DNA of 64,000 nucleotides from Ectopseudomonas chengduensis (GCF_900102635.1 NZ_FMZQ01000014.1:104558-168557); one strand, 5' to 3'; positions 1 through 7,471 are shown, numbered from the stretch's first letter. Made by a program: numbers and translations. The notes: generated by a model from the letters alone, not told the origin.

Positions 1-450
1 GACCACGTTGAACGACTGCGAGCCGCCGCAGACCTGCATCACCGCCAGGGTCTTGCCCTGGGTCGGGCGGACCGCGCCCATGGCTAGCGGCACCCAGTCG
101 ATCTGCGCCTTGAACACGGCGGTCATCGCGCCGTGGCGCTCGGGGGAGCACCACACCTGGCCTTCCGACCACTGCATCAGTTCGCGCAGCTCCTGCACCT
201 TGGGATGACTGTCCGGCGCATCGTCCGGCAGCGGCAGACCGCGCGGGTCGAAGATGCGCGCCTCGGCGCCAAAGTGCTGCAACAGGCGCGCGGCCTCCTC
301 GGTCATCAGGTGGCTGAAGGACTTCTCTCGGGTGGAGCCGTACAGCAGCAGGATGCGCGGCGCGTGGGTCGAGGCCGACTCGATGGTGAGCTTGTCCGCA
401 GTCGGCAGATCGAGCAGTTGCAGGTCGGCGTTGGGTAGGTCGTCTTGCAC
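1..450 (-). CDS. arsH: ArsH, NADPH-dependent FMN reductase/organoarsenical oxidase (3' end beyond window)
   Basis: Partial gene: 150 codons are present and the reading frame continues past the left edge. The translation has the flavodoxin-like FMN-binding loop GSTREKSFS near residue 37 and later the stretch WCSPERHGAMT, both typical of ArsH. ArsH enzymes are cytosolic NADPH:FMN oxidoreductases that oxidise trivalent methylarsenicals and help against oxidative stress in ars operons. I place the start at a GTG (448-450) because GGAG lies about 8 nt upstream and no in-frame ATG precedes it. It is 51 bp downstream of the arsC-arsR fusion on the same strand, so the two are probably one transcript, induced by arsenite through the ArsR domain. 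Confidence 0.9.
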   Translation of the reverse strand, partial: MQDDLPNADLQLLDLPTADKLTIESASTHAPRILLLYGSTREKSFSHLMTEEAARLLQHFGAEARIFDPRGLPLPDDAPDSHPKVQELRELMQWSEGQVWCSPERHGAMTAVFKAQIDWVPLAMGAVRPTQGKTLAVMQVCGGSQSFNVV

Positions 451-501
451 GGTGTCGCTCCAGGAATGGGGTCAGAACAGGGTCTTCACGAGGTTCGCCG
501 C

Positions 502-1278
502 TCAGTCACAGGCGGGCTTGCGCCCAGGGCGGTCACGCATCTGCCACAGGCGCTGCACATCCGGGCGCAGCCACTCGGCATTGCTGTCCAGGGTGCGCTT
601 GAGCACGTCCCTGACCCACTCGGGCAGCTGCGGATGCAGGCGGTAGTACACCCATTGGCCATTGCGCCGATCTTCCAGCAGACCGCTGCTGCGCAATAAC
701 GCCAGGTGCCGGGAAATCTTCGGCTGGGCCTCGTCCAGCGCGGCGGTCAGCTCGCAGACGCACAGTTCCTGCTCGAGGGTAACGAGCATAGCGATACGCG
801 CTCGCGTTTCATCGGCCAGGCACTTGAACAGTTCGGTGGGCGTCATGTCGTCATTGGCAGCACTGGCTGACTTGCTCTTGATCAGCACGAACATCTTTAT
901 CCGCTCATGGATCTCGTGCAGGGTCTTGCGATAGGCGTCCTTCTGCGAGCTGGTCGCCGGGTCCTCGAAGTTCCAGGCGATGTATTCGCCAGTGCCGGGA
1001 AGCGCCAGGCACTCCAGCGCAGACTTGTCACATAGCGTGATCACATAGTCGAACGGCTCGCCCGCCACCTGCTCGACGGATTTGCTGAACAGCCCGGCGG
1101 TAGAAACGCCGAGGTGCTCCAGCGCATCGCGGGTGCGCGGGTCTACCTCAGTGGGCGCGGTGCCCGCACTGAAGGCTTCGAAATGTTCGGAGTCGGTATG
1201 GCGCAGCAGCGCTTCGGCCATCTGCGAGCGCGACGAGTTGGCCACGCAGAGGAACAGGACACGCTTTTTCTGACTCAT
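502..1278 (-). CDS. Fused arsenate reductase (ArsC, N-terminal) and ArsR repressor (C-terminal)
   Basis: One uninterrupted 258-residue frame joins two proteins that are normally separate. Residues 1-135 are a low-molecular-weight phosphatase-like arsenate reductase: P-loop CVANSSR (C11 to R17) and the redox pair C83-x6-C90, the three-cysteine arrangement of thioredoxin-coupled ArsC, followed by FEDP. Residues about 145-245 are an ArsR winged helix with the arsenite-binding motif ELCVCEL (C173, C175) and recognition helix region PKISRHLALLRSSG. The linker (about 135-145) is short. I chose ATG 1278 over an upstream in-frame TTG (1293), which would add five residues. A single protein could thus reduce arsenate and sense the arsenite produced. 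It is divergent from acr3 and leads arsH. An internal start at Met145 (codon 846-844) has no clear Shine-Dalgarno, which argues against a separately made ArsR. Confidence 0.88.
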   Translation of the reverse strand: MSQKKRVLFLCVANSSRSQMAEALLRHTDSEHFEAFSAGTAPTEVDPRTRDALEHLGVSTAGLFSKSVEQVAGEPFDYVITLCDKSALECLALPGTGEYIAWNFEDPATSSQKDAYRKTLHEIHERIKMFVLIKSKSASAANDDMTPTELFKCLADETRARIAMLVTLEQELCVCELTAALDEAQPKISRHLALLRSSGLLEDRRNGQWVYYRLHPQLPEWVRDVLKRTLDSNAEWLRPDVQRLWQMRDRPGRKPACD

Positions 1279-1383
1279 GTTGATTTCCGTCAAGGATGCA
1301 CATGAGCGAATATATTATTTTGCAGATATACAGTAAAGCGAATATGTTTGGCCATTCGCTCATGACGAGGATAGGCAACCAAG
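1279..1383. promoter_or_regulatory. Divergent ars promoters with candidate ArsR operator
   Basis: This 105-bp gap separates the arsC-arsR fusion from acr3. A perfect 11-bp inverted repeat, CATGAGCGAAT at 1301-1311 and ATTCGCTCATG at 1354-1364, brackets both promoters, and AGCGAATAT is repeated directly at 1305-1313 and 1337-1345. Rightward promoter: TTGCAG (1320-1325), 17-nt spacer, TATGTT (1343-1348). Leftward promoter: TTTACT (1337-1332), 17-nt spacer, TATATT (1314-1309), whose -10 lies in the left repeat. Binding of the ArsR domain here would shut both transcripts; that is inference. Confidence 0.65.
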
Positions 1384-2457
1384 ATGACAAATGCGTGTGA
1401 TACCGACCTGAAGCAATCCGCAGGCGCGCCCCTGGGGTTCTTCGAGCGTTACCTGACCCTGTGGGTATTCCTCTGTATTGCGGCCGGTACGGCACTCGGC
1501 CTGGTCGCGCCGCAGGCCGCCCAGACGGTGGGCGCCATGGAGATTGCCCAGGTGAACATCCCGGTCGGCGTGCTGATCTGGGTGATGATCACCCCCATGC
1601 TGATGAAGATCGATTTCGGCTCGCTGCATGAAGTGCGCGGGCAAAAAGCCGGCATCGGCGTCACCCTGTTCGTCAACTGGGTGGTCAAGCCCTTCTCCAT
1701 GGCCCTGATCGGCTGGCTGTTCATCAAGATCCTGTTCGCCGACTGGCTGCCGGCCGACCAGCTCGACAGCTACATGGCCGGGCTGATCCTGCTTGGTGCC
1801 GCGCCTTGCACGGCGATGGTGTTCGTCTGGAGCAATCTCTGTAATGGCAACGCCAATTTCACCATCAGCCAGGTGGCGCTCAACGATCTGGTGATGGTGT
1901 TCGCCTTCGCCCCCATCGTCGCCCTGCTGCTCGGTGTATCGTCGATCCCGGTGCCCTGGGACACCCTACTGCTCTCGGTGGTGATGTACATCGTCATCCC
2001 CCTGGCCATCGCCCAGGCCGTGCGCGCCCACCTGCTCAAGCGCGGCAAGCCCACCTTCGAAGCGGCCCTGGCGAAAATCTCTCCCTTCTCCATCATCGCT
2101 CTGTTGGCCACCCTGGTGCTGCTGTTCTCCTTTCAGGGCCAGGCCATCGTCGAACAACCACTGGTGATCGGCATTCTGGCCATGCCTATCCTGCTGCAGA
2201 CGCTGCTGATCGCCGCGCTCGGCTACTGGCTCAACCGCTCGCTCAAGGTGAGCCATGACGTGGCCGGCCCCTCGACCATGATCGGCGCATCCAACTTCTT
2301 CGAGCTGGCCGTGGCCGTGGCTATCGTACTCTACGGCTTCGACTCCGGTGCGGCGCTGGCCACCGTGGTCGGCGTGCTGATCGAGGTGCCGGTGATGCTC
2401 TGGCTGGTACGCATGGTCAACAATAGTCGCAACTGGTACGAGCGAGCCCTGCACTGA
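1384..2457 (+). CDS. acr3: ACR3-family arsenite efflux permease
   Basis: Inner-membrane secondary carrier of 357 residues that expels arsenite. About ten hydrophobic segments are visible, and the sequence carries the ACR3-type stretches PMLMKIDFG (about residue 75), GLILLGAAPCTAMVFVWS (about 135-155, with the cysteine needed for transport in this family) and GASNFFELAVAVAI near residue 300. ACR3 permeases belong to the BART superfamily and are unrelated to the ArsB antiporter. The start ATG has GAGG about 12 nt upstream. It is divergent from the arsC-arsR fusion and shares its control region, so expression should be induced by arsenite. Pseudomonas databases sometimes call this gene arsB. Confidence 0.93.
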   Translation: MTNACDTDLKQSAGAPLGFFERYLTLWVFLCIAAGTALGLVAPQAAQTVGAMEIAQVNIPVGVLIWVMITPMLMKIDFGSLHEVRGQKAGIGVTLFVNWVVKPFSMALIGWLFIKILFADWLPADQLDSYMAGLILLGAAPCTAMVFVWSNLCNGNANFTISQVALNDLVMVFAFAPIVALLLGVSSIPVPWDTLLLSVVMYIVIPLAIAQAVRAHLLKRGKPTFEAALAKISPFSIIALLATLVLLFSFQGQAIVEQPLVIGILAMPILLQTLLIAALGYWLNRSLKVSHDVAGPSTMIGASNFFELAVAVAIVLYGFDSGAALATVVGVLIEVPVMLWLVRMVNNSRNWYERALH

Positions 2458-2568
2458 GGGCTCGGCAGCTTTTACATCTGGTTACACGCATATACGGATA
2501 ATGTAATAAGTAAGTCACATAGCCTGCGCTAGGGTGTGCCCACCCCAAACACCTTAGGATGCACAACG

Positions 2569-2841
2569 ATGAAAAAGATCGCCCTGACCGCCCTGATACT
2601 CTCCAGCCTCTTCGCCGGCACCGCGCTGGCCAGCCAGTACGACAGGCCCGGCTTCGTCACCGAAATCGAGGACGGCCGTCTGTGGGTATTTCGCGAGAAC
2701 TCTCAGGAACTGAAGGACTTCAAAGCCACCGGCGAGCCGGCCAAGCAATTCACCGGCATCGGCAGCGGCCCGGAGGGCATGACGGTCAAATCAGCTGATG
2801 AGCAGACCCTCAAGGATTACCTGCAGGCAGTGAAGAAGTAA
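2569..2841 (+). CDS. Small secreted conserved protein downstream of acr3
   Basis: A 90-residue protein with a clean Sec signal peptide (MKKIALTALILSSLFAGTALA, about residues 1-21) and a short mature domain rich in charged residues (VTEIEDGRLWVFRE, then KATGEPAKQF). I recognise no catalytic motif or cysteine. The start at 2569 is favoured over an in-frame ATG at 2536 because AGGA lies at 2555-2558 and the signal peptide begins there. Related small periplasmic proteins of unknown role are common in pseudomonads. It lies 111 bp after acr3 on the same strand and ends at a strong terminator, so it could be co-transcribed with acr3 or have its own promoter; a link with arsenic is only positional. 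Confidence 0.75.
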   Translation: MKKIALTALILSSLFAGTALASQYDRPGFVTEIEDGRLWVFRENSQELKDFKATGEPAKQFTGIGSGPEGMTVKSADEQTLKDYLQAVKK

Positions 2842-2891
2842 TCACGAGACAAGCGTCGGGCGCCTGGAAAGACGATACGCCTGACGCTCGC

Positions 2892-2916
2892 AGCCGCCTT
2901 CGGGCGGCTTTCTTTT
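2892..2916 (+). terminator. Rho-independent terminator after the small secreted protein gene
   Basis: AGCCGCC, loop TTCG, GGCGGCT, followed by a T-rich tail (TTCTTTT). It reads as a terminator on the plus strand only; on the minus strand no T run follows the stem. Confidence 0.8.
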
Positions 2917-3029
2917 GGGCTGGACCGAAAGCCTGATGAAAAGCACCCGCTTTCTTTTTCAGAGAGCAGTCGGCAGTCGCCGAGAAAGGATTGCGTAGCT
3001 AAGCCGTTCCAGAACAGCCAACCCAAGCA

Positions 3030-3998
3030 TCAGCCGCCGATGATCTTCATCACGGTGACACCGCCGGAGAAGGCCAGGTCCTGCTTGTCGCCGAGGGCCT
3101 TGACCAGCAGCCGCTGCAGCGCCGGCAAGGCCTGGTGACGGGGTTTGTCCAGCAGGTCGCCAACGAAGTGGCGGTTGCTCGACGACAGGCAGCCGTGCAA
3201 CCAGCCGGTAGACGACAGGCGCAGACGCGAGCAGGTACGGCAGAACGGCACGCTTTCGTTGGCGATCACGCCGAAATGACCGGCACCGGGAATGGCGTAG
3301 CGCATCGCCGTGGCGTCCACTGGTGCGCTGGCCTGAACGTACTGGTGGCGGCTGCCGATCAGCTCGAGCAGCTCGGGCAGACCGACGAATTGCTGGTTGA
3401 AGGCATTGGGGTCACGCGCCAGGTGGCCCATGCGCATCAGTTCGATGAAGCGCAGCTCGAAACCGCGTTCCAGGCAGTACTCCAGCAGCGGCAGTACCTG
3501 GTCGAGGTTCTGCCCGCGCAACGGCACCATGTTGACCTTGATCTTCATCCCGGCTTCGCGCGCCGCTTCCATGCCGGCCAGCACGGTGGCCAGGTCGCCG
3601 CCGCGGGCGATGCTGCGAAAGGCGTCGGCGTCGAGGGTATCGAGGGAAACGTTGAGACGGCGGATACCGCATTCGACCAGCAGCGGTAGCTTGCGCTCGA
3701 GCAACTGGCCGTTGGTGGTCAGGCTGATATCGTCGAGACCGAGTTGGCTGACCTGGCGCAGGAAAGGCTCCAGGCGCGTGCTGACCAGCGGTTCACCACC
3801 AGTGATGCGCAGGCGCTCGATGCCGGCTGCTTCGATCAGATAAGCCACGCCACGCGCCATGGCGTCGGCGGAGAGTTCGTCCTGAGCGGCGACCAGACGC
3901 TTGCCGTTCGGCACACAATAGGTGCAGGCGTAGTTGCAGGCGGCGGTCAGGCTGACGCGGAGGTTGCGAAAGCGTCTGCCCTGGCGATCGACGATCAT
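3030..3998 (-). CDS. moaA: GTP 3',8-cyclase (molybdenum cofactor synthesis protein A)
   Basis: Radical-SAM enzyme of 322 residues that turns GTP into 3',8-cyclo-GTP, the first step of molybdopterin synthesis in the cytosol. The N-terminal cluster motif is CNYACTYC (C21, C25, C28), SAM contacts are ITGGEP and SLDTLD, and the second [4Fe-4S] cluster is held by FCRTCSRLRLSSTGWLHGC. The protein ends in IIGG, the C-terminal GG expected of MoaA. No other moa gene is nearby, so this is probably one of two moaA copies, as in P. aeruginosa (moaA1 and moaA2). The TetR regulator gene starts about 700 bp upstream on the same strand and ends 79 bp before this start. Confidence 0.93.
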   Translation of the reverse strand: MIVDRQGRRFRNLRVSLTAACNYACTYCVPNGKRLVAAQDELSADAMARGVAYLIEAAGIERLRITGGEPLVSTRLEPFLRQVSQLGLDDISLTTNGQLLERKLPLLVECGIRRLNVSLDTLDADAFRSIARGGDLATVLAGMEAAREAGMKIKVNMVPLRGQNLDQVLPLLEYCLERGFELRFIELMRMGHLARDPNAFNQQFVGLPELLELIGSRHQYVQASAPVDATAMRYAIPGAGHFGVIANESVPFCRTCSRLRLSSTGWLHGCLSSSNRHFVGDLLDKPRHQALPALQRLLVKALGDKQDLAFSGGVTVMKIIGG

Positions 3999-4077
3999 TG
4001 AGAGCTCCAGTTCGTTAAGAACCGGAGTATATCGCTATGTCAGCCACGGCACATTACCGTGGCCGACATGCCAGGCA

Positions 4078-4701
4078 TCAGGCGTCGCGCTTGCGCTTGT
4101 TACCCATGCGTACGCCGATGTCCATGAGGAACTGGAAGAAGCCTTCCTGATCCTCGAGCACGTTGCTCCAGAACGGCGAGTGATACAGCGCCACGGCGCC
4201 GTGCACCAGGGCCCAGGCTGCGCAATAGTGGAAGTACGGCGGCACGTCTTCCAGCTTGCCTTCGGCGATGCGGCCCTTGATCAGCTGGGTCAGACGCTCG
4301 AAGTTGGAAGCACGGATCTTGTGCAACTGCTCGACCATTTCCGGCACCTGATTGCCCTTGACCACCTTTTCTTCCAGGCGGTCGAACAGGCGATAGCGCT
4401 GCGGATCGCGCATGCGGAATTCGAAGTACGCACGCGACAGCGCTTCCTTGTCACGATCCACGTCAGCCGAATGCAGCAGCTCGTTGAGATCACGCTCGTA
4501 GTCGAGCATCAGGCGCAGGTAGATCTCCGCCTTGGACTTGAAGTGCTTGTAGATAGTGCCTTTGCCGATACCGACCGCATCAGCGATCATCTCGACAGTA
4601 ACGCTGTCTTCTCCTTGTTCGAGGAAGAGTTTCAGCGCGGTATCGAGAATTTCTTGCTCGCGGCGACGGAATTCGCGGACCTTACGGGGTTCTTTCTGCA
4701 T
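4078..4701 (-). CDS. TetR-family transcriptional regulator
   Basis: A 207-residue repressor-type protein. Residues 12-62 form the TetR DNA-binding domain with the typical helix-turn-helix VTVEMIADAVGIGKGTIYKHF. The rest is a helical ligand domain without a motif that names its inducer. It is divergent from the aminotransferase gene (75 bp apart) and sits directly upstream of moaA, an order I recall for the PA1504-PA1505 pair of P. aeruginosa. It probably controls itself, moaA or the divergent aminotransferase; the sequence does not say which. Confidence 0.88.
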   Translation of the reverse strand: MQKEPRKVREFRRREQEILDTALKLFLEQGEDSVTVEMIADAVGIGKGTIYKHFKSKAEIYLRLMLDYERDLNELLHSADVDRDKEALSRAYFEFRMRDPQRYRLFDRLEEKVVKGNQVPEMVEQLHKIRASNFERLTQLIKGRIAEGKLEDVPPYFHYCAAWALVHGAVALYHSPFWSNVLEDQEGFFQFLMDIGVRMGNKRKRDA

Positions 4702-4776
4702 AAAGGGACTACGGGGTCAAAAATCGAAGCCGCTTATTATGCCCAAATGCGGCCAAATTGCACGGATCATCCGACC

Positions 4777-5910
4777 ATGTACGTGTTTCATGATGAGTTC
4801 CCCCTGGAAAATGGACTGCGCTATCTGAACCATGCGGCGGTCGCCCCCTGGCCGAAACGCAGCGCTGAAGCGGTGCGGCGGTTCTCGGAAGCGAACGTGA
4901 CCAGCGGCGCACGTGATTATCCCGACTGGTTGAAACTGGAGCGTAGCCTACGCGAACGCCTTGTGCGTCTGATGAACGCACCAAGCACCGGTGATATTGC
5001 GCTGGTCAAAAATACCTCCGAGGCACTGTCCTTCGTGGCATTCGGCCTGGACTGGCGAGCCGGCGATCAGGTGATCATCAGCGACGAGGAATTCCCTTCC
5101 AACCGCATCGTCTGGCTGGCGTTGGCCGCCCAGGGTGTGGAGGTGGTCGAGGTCAGCCTCAAGGGCGAAGATCCGGAAGCAGCGCTGCTCGCCGCCTTCA
5201 CCCCGCGAACACGCCTGTTGTCGATCAGCGCCGTGCAGTTCGCCAGCGGCCTGCGCCTGGATCTGCCGCGCCTTGGTCGCGGCTGCCGCCAGCATGGCGT
5301 GCTGTTCTGCATCGATGCCATCCAGCAGCTGGGCGCCCTGCCCTTCGATGTCCAGGCCTACAACTGCGACTTCGCCATGGCCGACGGCCACAAATGGATG
5401 CTCGGCCCGGAGGGCCTGGGGGTGTTCTATTGCCGCAGTGCGGTACGCGACCAGCTGAAACTGAACGAGTACGGCTGGCACATGCTGGAGCACGCCGGCG
5501 ATTACACCCGCCAGGACTGGCAACCGGCCCGCAGTGCGCGGCGCTTCGAATGCGGCAGCCCGAACATGCTCGGCGCCTTCGCCCTAGAGGCGAGTTTGTC
5601 GTTGCTCGAAGAAGTGGGTATGGAGCGGGTCGGCGCCTTGCTGGAGAAACGGGTGCAGCGCCTGAACGACGGTATTCGCGCATTACCCGGTGCGGTGATT
5701 CATAGCCCGCTCGACCCCGCGCGCCGTGCCGGCATCCTCAACTTCAGCCTGGCAGGCTGGAACAACCCCGCGCTTTATCAACGTCTGCGCGAGGAACAGG
5801 TGATCTGCGTGCAGCGTGGGCCGGGAGTAAGGCTTTCGCCACACTTCTACACCCAAGAGCAAGTGATCGAGGAAACGCTGGGGCTGCTAACCCAGCTGGC
5901 AAAAGGGTGA
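4777..5910 (+). CDS. Class V aminotransferase (cysteine desulfurase/isopenicillin-N-epimerase-like)
   Basis: PLP-dependent fold-type I enzyme, 377 residues. The pocket is recognisable: YLNHAAVAPWP near the N terminus, the PLP-pyridine aspartate in CIDAIQQLGALP (D180), and the Schiff-base lysine in DGHKWMLGPEGLGV (H205, K206). These are the marks of the SufS/CsdA/kynureninase-like class V group. I do not see the conserved active-site cysteine loop that would support true cysteine desulfurase activity, so the substrate is open. The frame is open much further upstream (from 3934), but that part overlaps moaA and TetR antisense; ATG 4777 begins the recognisable protein, although its ribosome-binding site is weak. 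Confidence 0.82.
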   Translation: MYVFHDEFPLENGLRYLNHAAVAPWPKRSAEAVRRFSEANVTSGARDYPDWLKLERSLRERLVRLMNAPSTGDIALVKNTSEALSFVAFGLDWRAGDQVIISDEEFPSNRIVWLALAAQGVEVVEVSLKGEDPEAALLAAFTPRTRLLSISAVQFASGLRLDLPRLGRGCRQHGVLFCIDAIQQLGALPFDVQAYNCDFAMADGHKWMLGPEGLGVFYCRSAVRDQLKLNEYGWHMLEHAGDYTRQDWQPARSARRFECGSPNMLGAFALEASLSLLEEVGMERVGALLEKRVQRLNDGIRALPGAVIHSPLDPARRAGILNFSLAGWNNPALYQRLREEQVICVQRGPGVRLSPHFYTQEQVIEETLGLLTQLAKG

Positions 5911-5999
5911 GGACTCAACAGCGTCCGCGGTATTCCAAATCCGTTTAAAAAACTCAGGCTTTGGCCTGGACGCTCGCTGATCATGGCTAATACTGGAAC

Positions 6000-6120
6000 T
6001 TACTGGTGCGCGGCATCTCCCCCCAAGTGCCCCGCCAGCCAAGGTACCGTGGACCGCGTACCTTGATTTACTCCTAATGGTCTTAACCCGGATTCATCCC
6101 CCAGAGTCCGGGTTTTTTTT
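6000..6120 (+). ncRNA. rgsA: Small RNA RgsA (P16), probable
   Basis: The region has no open frame yet carries all parts of a small-RNA gene: an RpoS-like -10 (CTAATACT, 5987-5994), a likely start near 6000, and a strong terminator (AACCCGGA 6085-6092, TCCGGGTT 6107-6114, then a T run to 6120), giving about 120 nt. In P. aeruginosa the RpoS-dependent, Gac-linked RNA RgsA is about this size and lies next to tatD (PA2959), which is the next gene here. Identification rests on position, size and promoter type; I could not align it. RgsA is linked with peroxide tolerance and regulation of mRNAs through Hfq. Confidence 0.78.
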
Positions 6121-6147
6121 GCCTGGTCTGATGACAGAAGCGCGAAC

Positions 6148-6210
6148 CGTAGCCCGGATGCAATCCGGGAAATATTTACCGCCCCCCCCCCGGATTGCAT
6201 CCGGGCTACG
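6148..6210. repeat. REP-type palindromic element (paired arms)
   Basis: Two inverted copies of a 22-bp unit, CGTAGCCCGGATGCAATCCG plus GG at 6148-6169 and its reverse complement at 6189-6210, form a large hairpin. The spacer includes a run of ten C (6182-6191) that merges into the right arm. The same unit recurs at 23536-23557 and 36266-36327. It lies between rgsA and the tatD stop codon. Confidence 0.88.
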
Positions 6211-6218
6211 CCATAGTT

Positions 6219-7001
6219 TCAGGCCACACCAGCTAGCGGGAACAGACGCTTGAAGTTGCTCGAGGTCTGCTCGGCCAGGCTCTCGTAGCTGACGCCACGT
6301 AGTACGGCCAGGTACTCGGCCACTTCACGCACGTATTGCGGCAGGTTGGGCTTGCCACGATGCGGCACGGGCGCCAGGTAAGGCGAGTCGGTTTCCACCA
6401 GCAGACGGTCAGCCGGCACCTGGCGCGCCACATCGCGCAGCGCCTCGGCATTACGGAAGGTGACGATGCCGGACAGGGAAATATAGAACCCGATGTCCAG
6501 CGCGGCCTTGGCCATCTCCCAGTCTTCGGTGAAGCAATGCAGCACGCCAGCCTGTGGCAGCGCCGCTTCGCGTAACAACGCCAGGGTGTCGGCGCGAGCC
6601 TCGCGGGTATGCACGATTACCGGCTTACCCGTGATGCGCGCCGCCTCCAGATGCAGACGGAAGGAGGCCTGCTGCAGCGCAGCGGATTCAGATTCGTAGT
6701 GGTAATCCAGACCGGTCTCACCGATGGCTACCACCTTCGGGTGCGCCAGCTCGCCCAGTAGCCAGTCCAGCGCCGGTTCGGCGCCCGGCTCGAGATCCAG
6801 CGGATGCACGCCCACCGAGCAATCGACATCGGCATAGCGCTCGGCCAGGCCCTTGACCGTGGCGGCGTTGTCGGCGCTGACGCCAATACACAGGAAATGC
6901 CCGACGCCGGCGGCGCGCGCCGCATCCAGGGCAGCATCCAGCGAGCCACCGTGGGCAGCGAGGTCGAGACGATCAAGGTGGCAATGGGAGTCGATCAGCA
7001 C
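6219..7001 (-). CDS. TatD-family metal-dependent DNase
   Basis: A 260-residue TIM-barrel hydrolase of the TatD/YcfH family, which cleaves DNA 3' to 5' with two metal ions in the cytosol. Metal ligands are visible as DSHCHLD (residues 4-10), GETGLDYHY (about 95), IVHTREA (about 130), LHCFTED (about 155) and the aspartate in VETDSPYL (about 205). Length is normal for the family. It is the last gene of the long lipid operon and follows pilZ by 113 bp; in E. coli the ycfH paralogue occupies the same place after holB, which suggests YcfH rather than TatD itself. Confidence 0.92.
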   Translation of the reverse strand: MLIDSHCHLDRLDLAAHGGSLDAALDAARAAGVGHFLCIGVSADNAATVKGLAERYADVDCSVGVHPLDLEPGAEPALDWLLGELAHPKVVAIGETGLDYHYESESAALQQASFRLHLEAARITGKPVIVHTREARADTLALLREAALPQAGVLHCFTEDWEMAKAALDIGFYISLSGIVTFRNAEALRDVARQVPADRLLVETDSPYLAPVPHRGKPNLPQYVREVAEYLAVLRGVSYESLAEQTSSNFKRLFPLAGVA

Positions 7002-7114
7002 AGCGGGAGAACTCGGGCAAAGGGAAAGCCCGAATTGTAATCGAAAGTGGCAGGCGCCTGGACGCTTGGGGGAGATGCTTCGGCCGCGAGGACAGTAAAC
7101 TCGCGGCCAGCGGG

Positions 7115-7471
7115 TTACATGGTGTGAGTCGGGCGGTCGGACTTCAACGCGCCAGCGAGGTAGGTTTCGATCTTGTTGCGAGCGGTGTTATCGCCGTCGT
7201 TGAACTGTACGCCGACACCGGCGGCGCGGTTGCCCTGAGCGCCTTTAGGGGTGATCCACACCACCTTGCCAGCCACCGGAATCTTCTCCGGCTCATCCAT
7301 CAGGTTGAGCAGCATGAACACTTCGTCACCGAGCTTGTAGCTCTTGTTGGTGGGAATGAAGAGACCGCCATTCTTGATGAAAGGCATGTAGGCCGCGTAC
7401 AACACGGACTTGTCCTTGATGGTCAGGGACAGAATTCCGTTACGGGGACCCAGATTGGGTGGCAGGCTCAT
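7115..7471 (-). CDS. pilZ: Type IV pilus assembly protein PilZ
   Basis: A 118-residue single-domain protein matching PilZ, which is needed for type IV pilus assembly through contacts with the retraction/extension machinery and FimX. It lacks the RxxxR motif, and the second c-di-GMP motif is degenerate (IKNGGLFIP where D/NxSxxG is expected), so it should not bind c-di-GMP, as known for true PilZ. It is 126 bp downstream of holB and upstream of tatD, the conserved pseudomonad arrangement. Confidence 0.93.
   Translation of the reverse strand: MSLPPNLGPRNGILSLTIKDKSVLYAAYMPFIKNGGLFIPTNKSYKLGDEVFMLLNLMDEPEKIPVAGKVVWITPKGAQGNRAAGVGVQFNDGDNTARNKIETYLAGALKSDRPTHTM

Noticed and set aside
502..843. 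A separate arsR gene starting at Met145 of the fusion
   Set aside because: No ribosome-binding site precedes that ATG and the frame is continuous with ArsC, so a fusion is the simpler reading.
3934..4776. Extra 281 codons in front of the class V aminotransferase, in the same frame
   Set aside because: They run antisense through the TetR gene and into moaA and look like no protein; the fold starts after ATG 4777.
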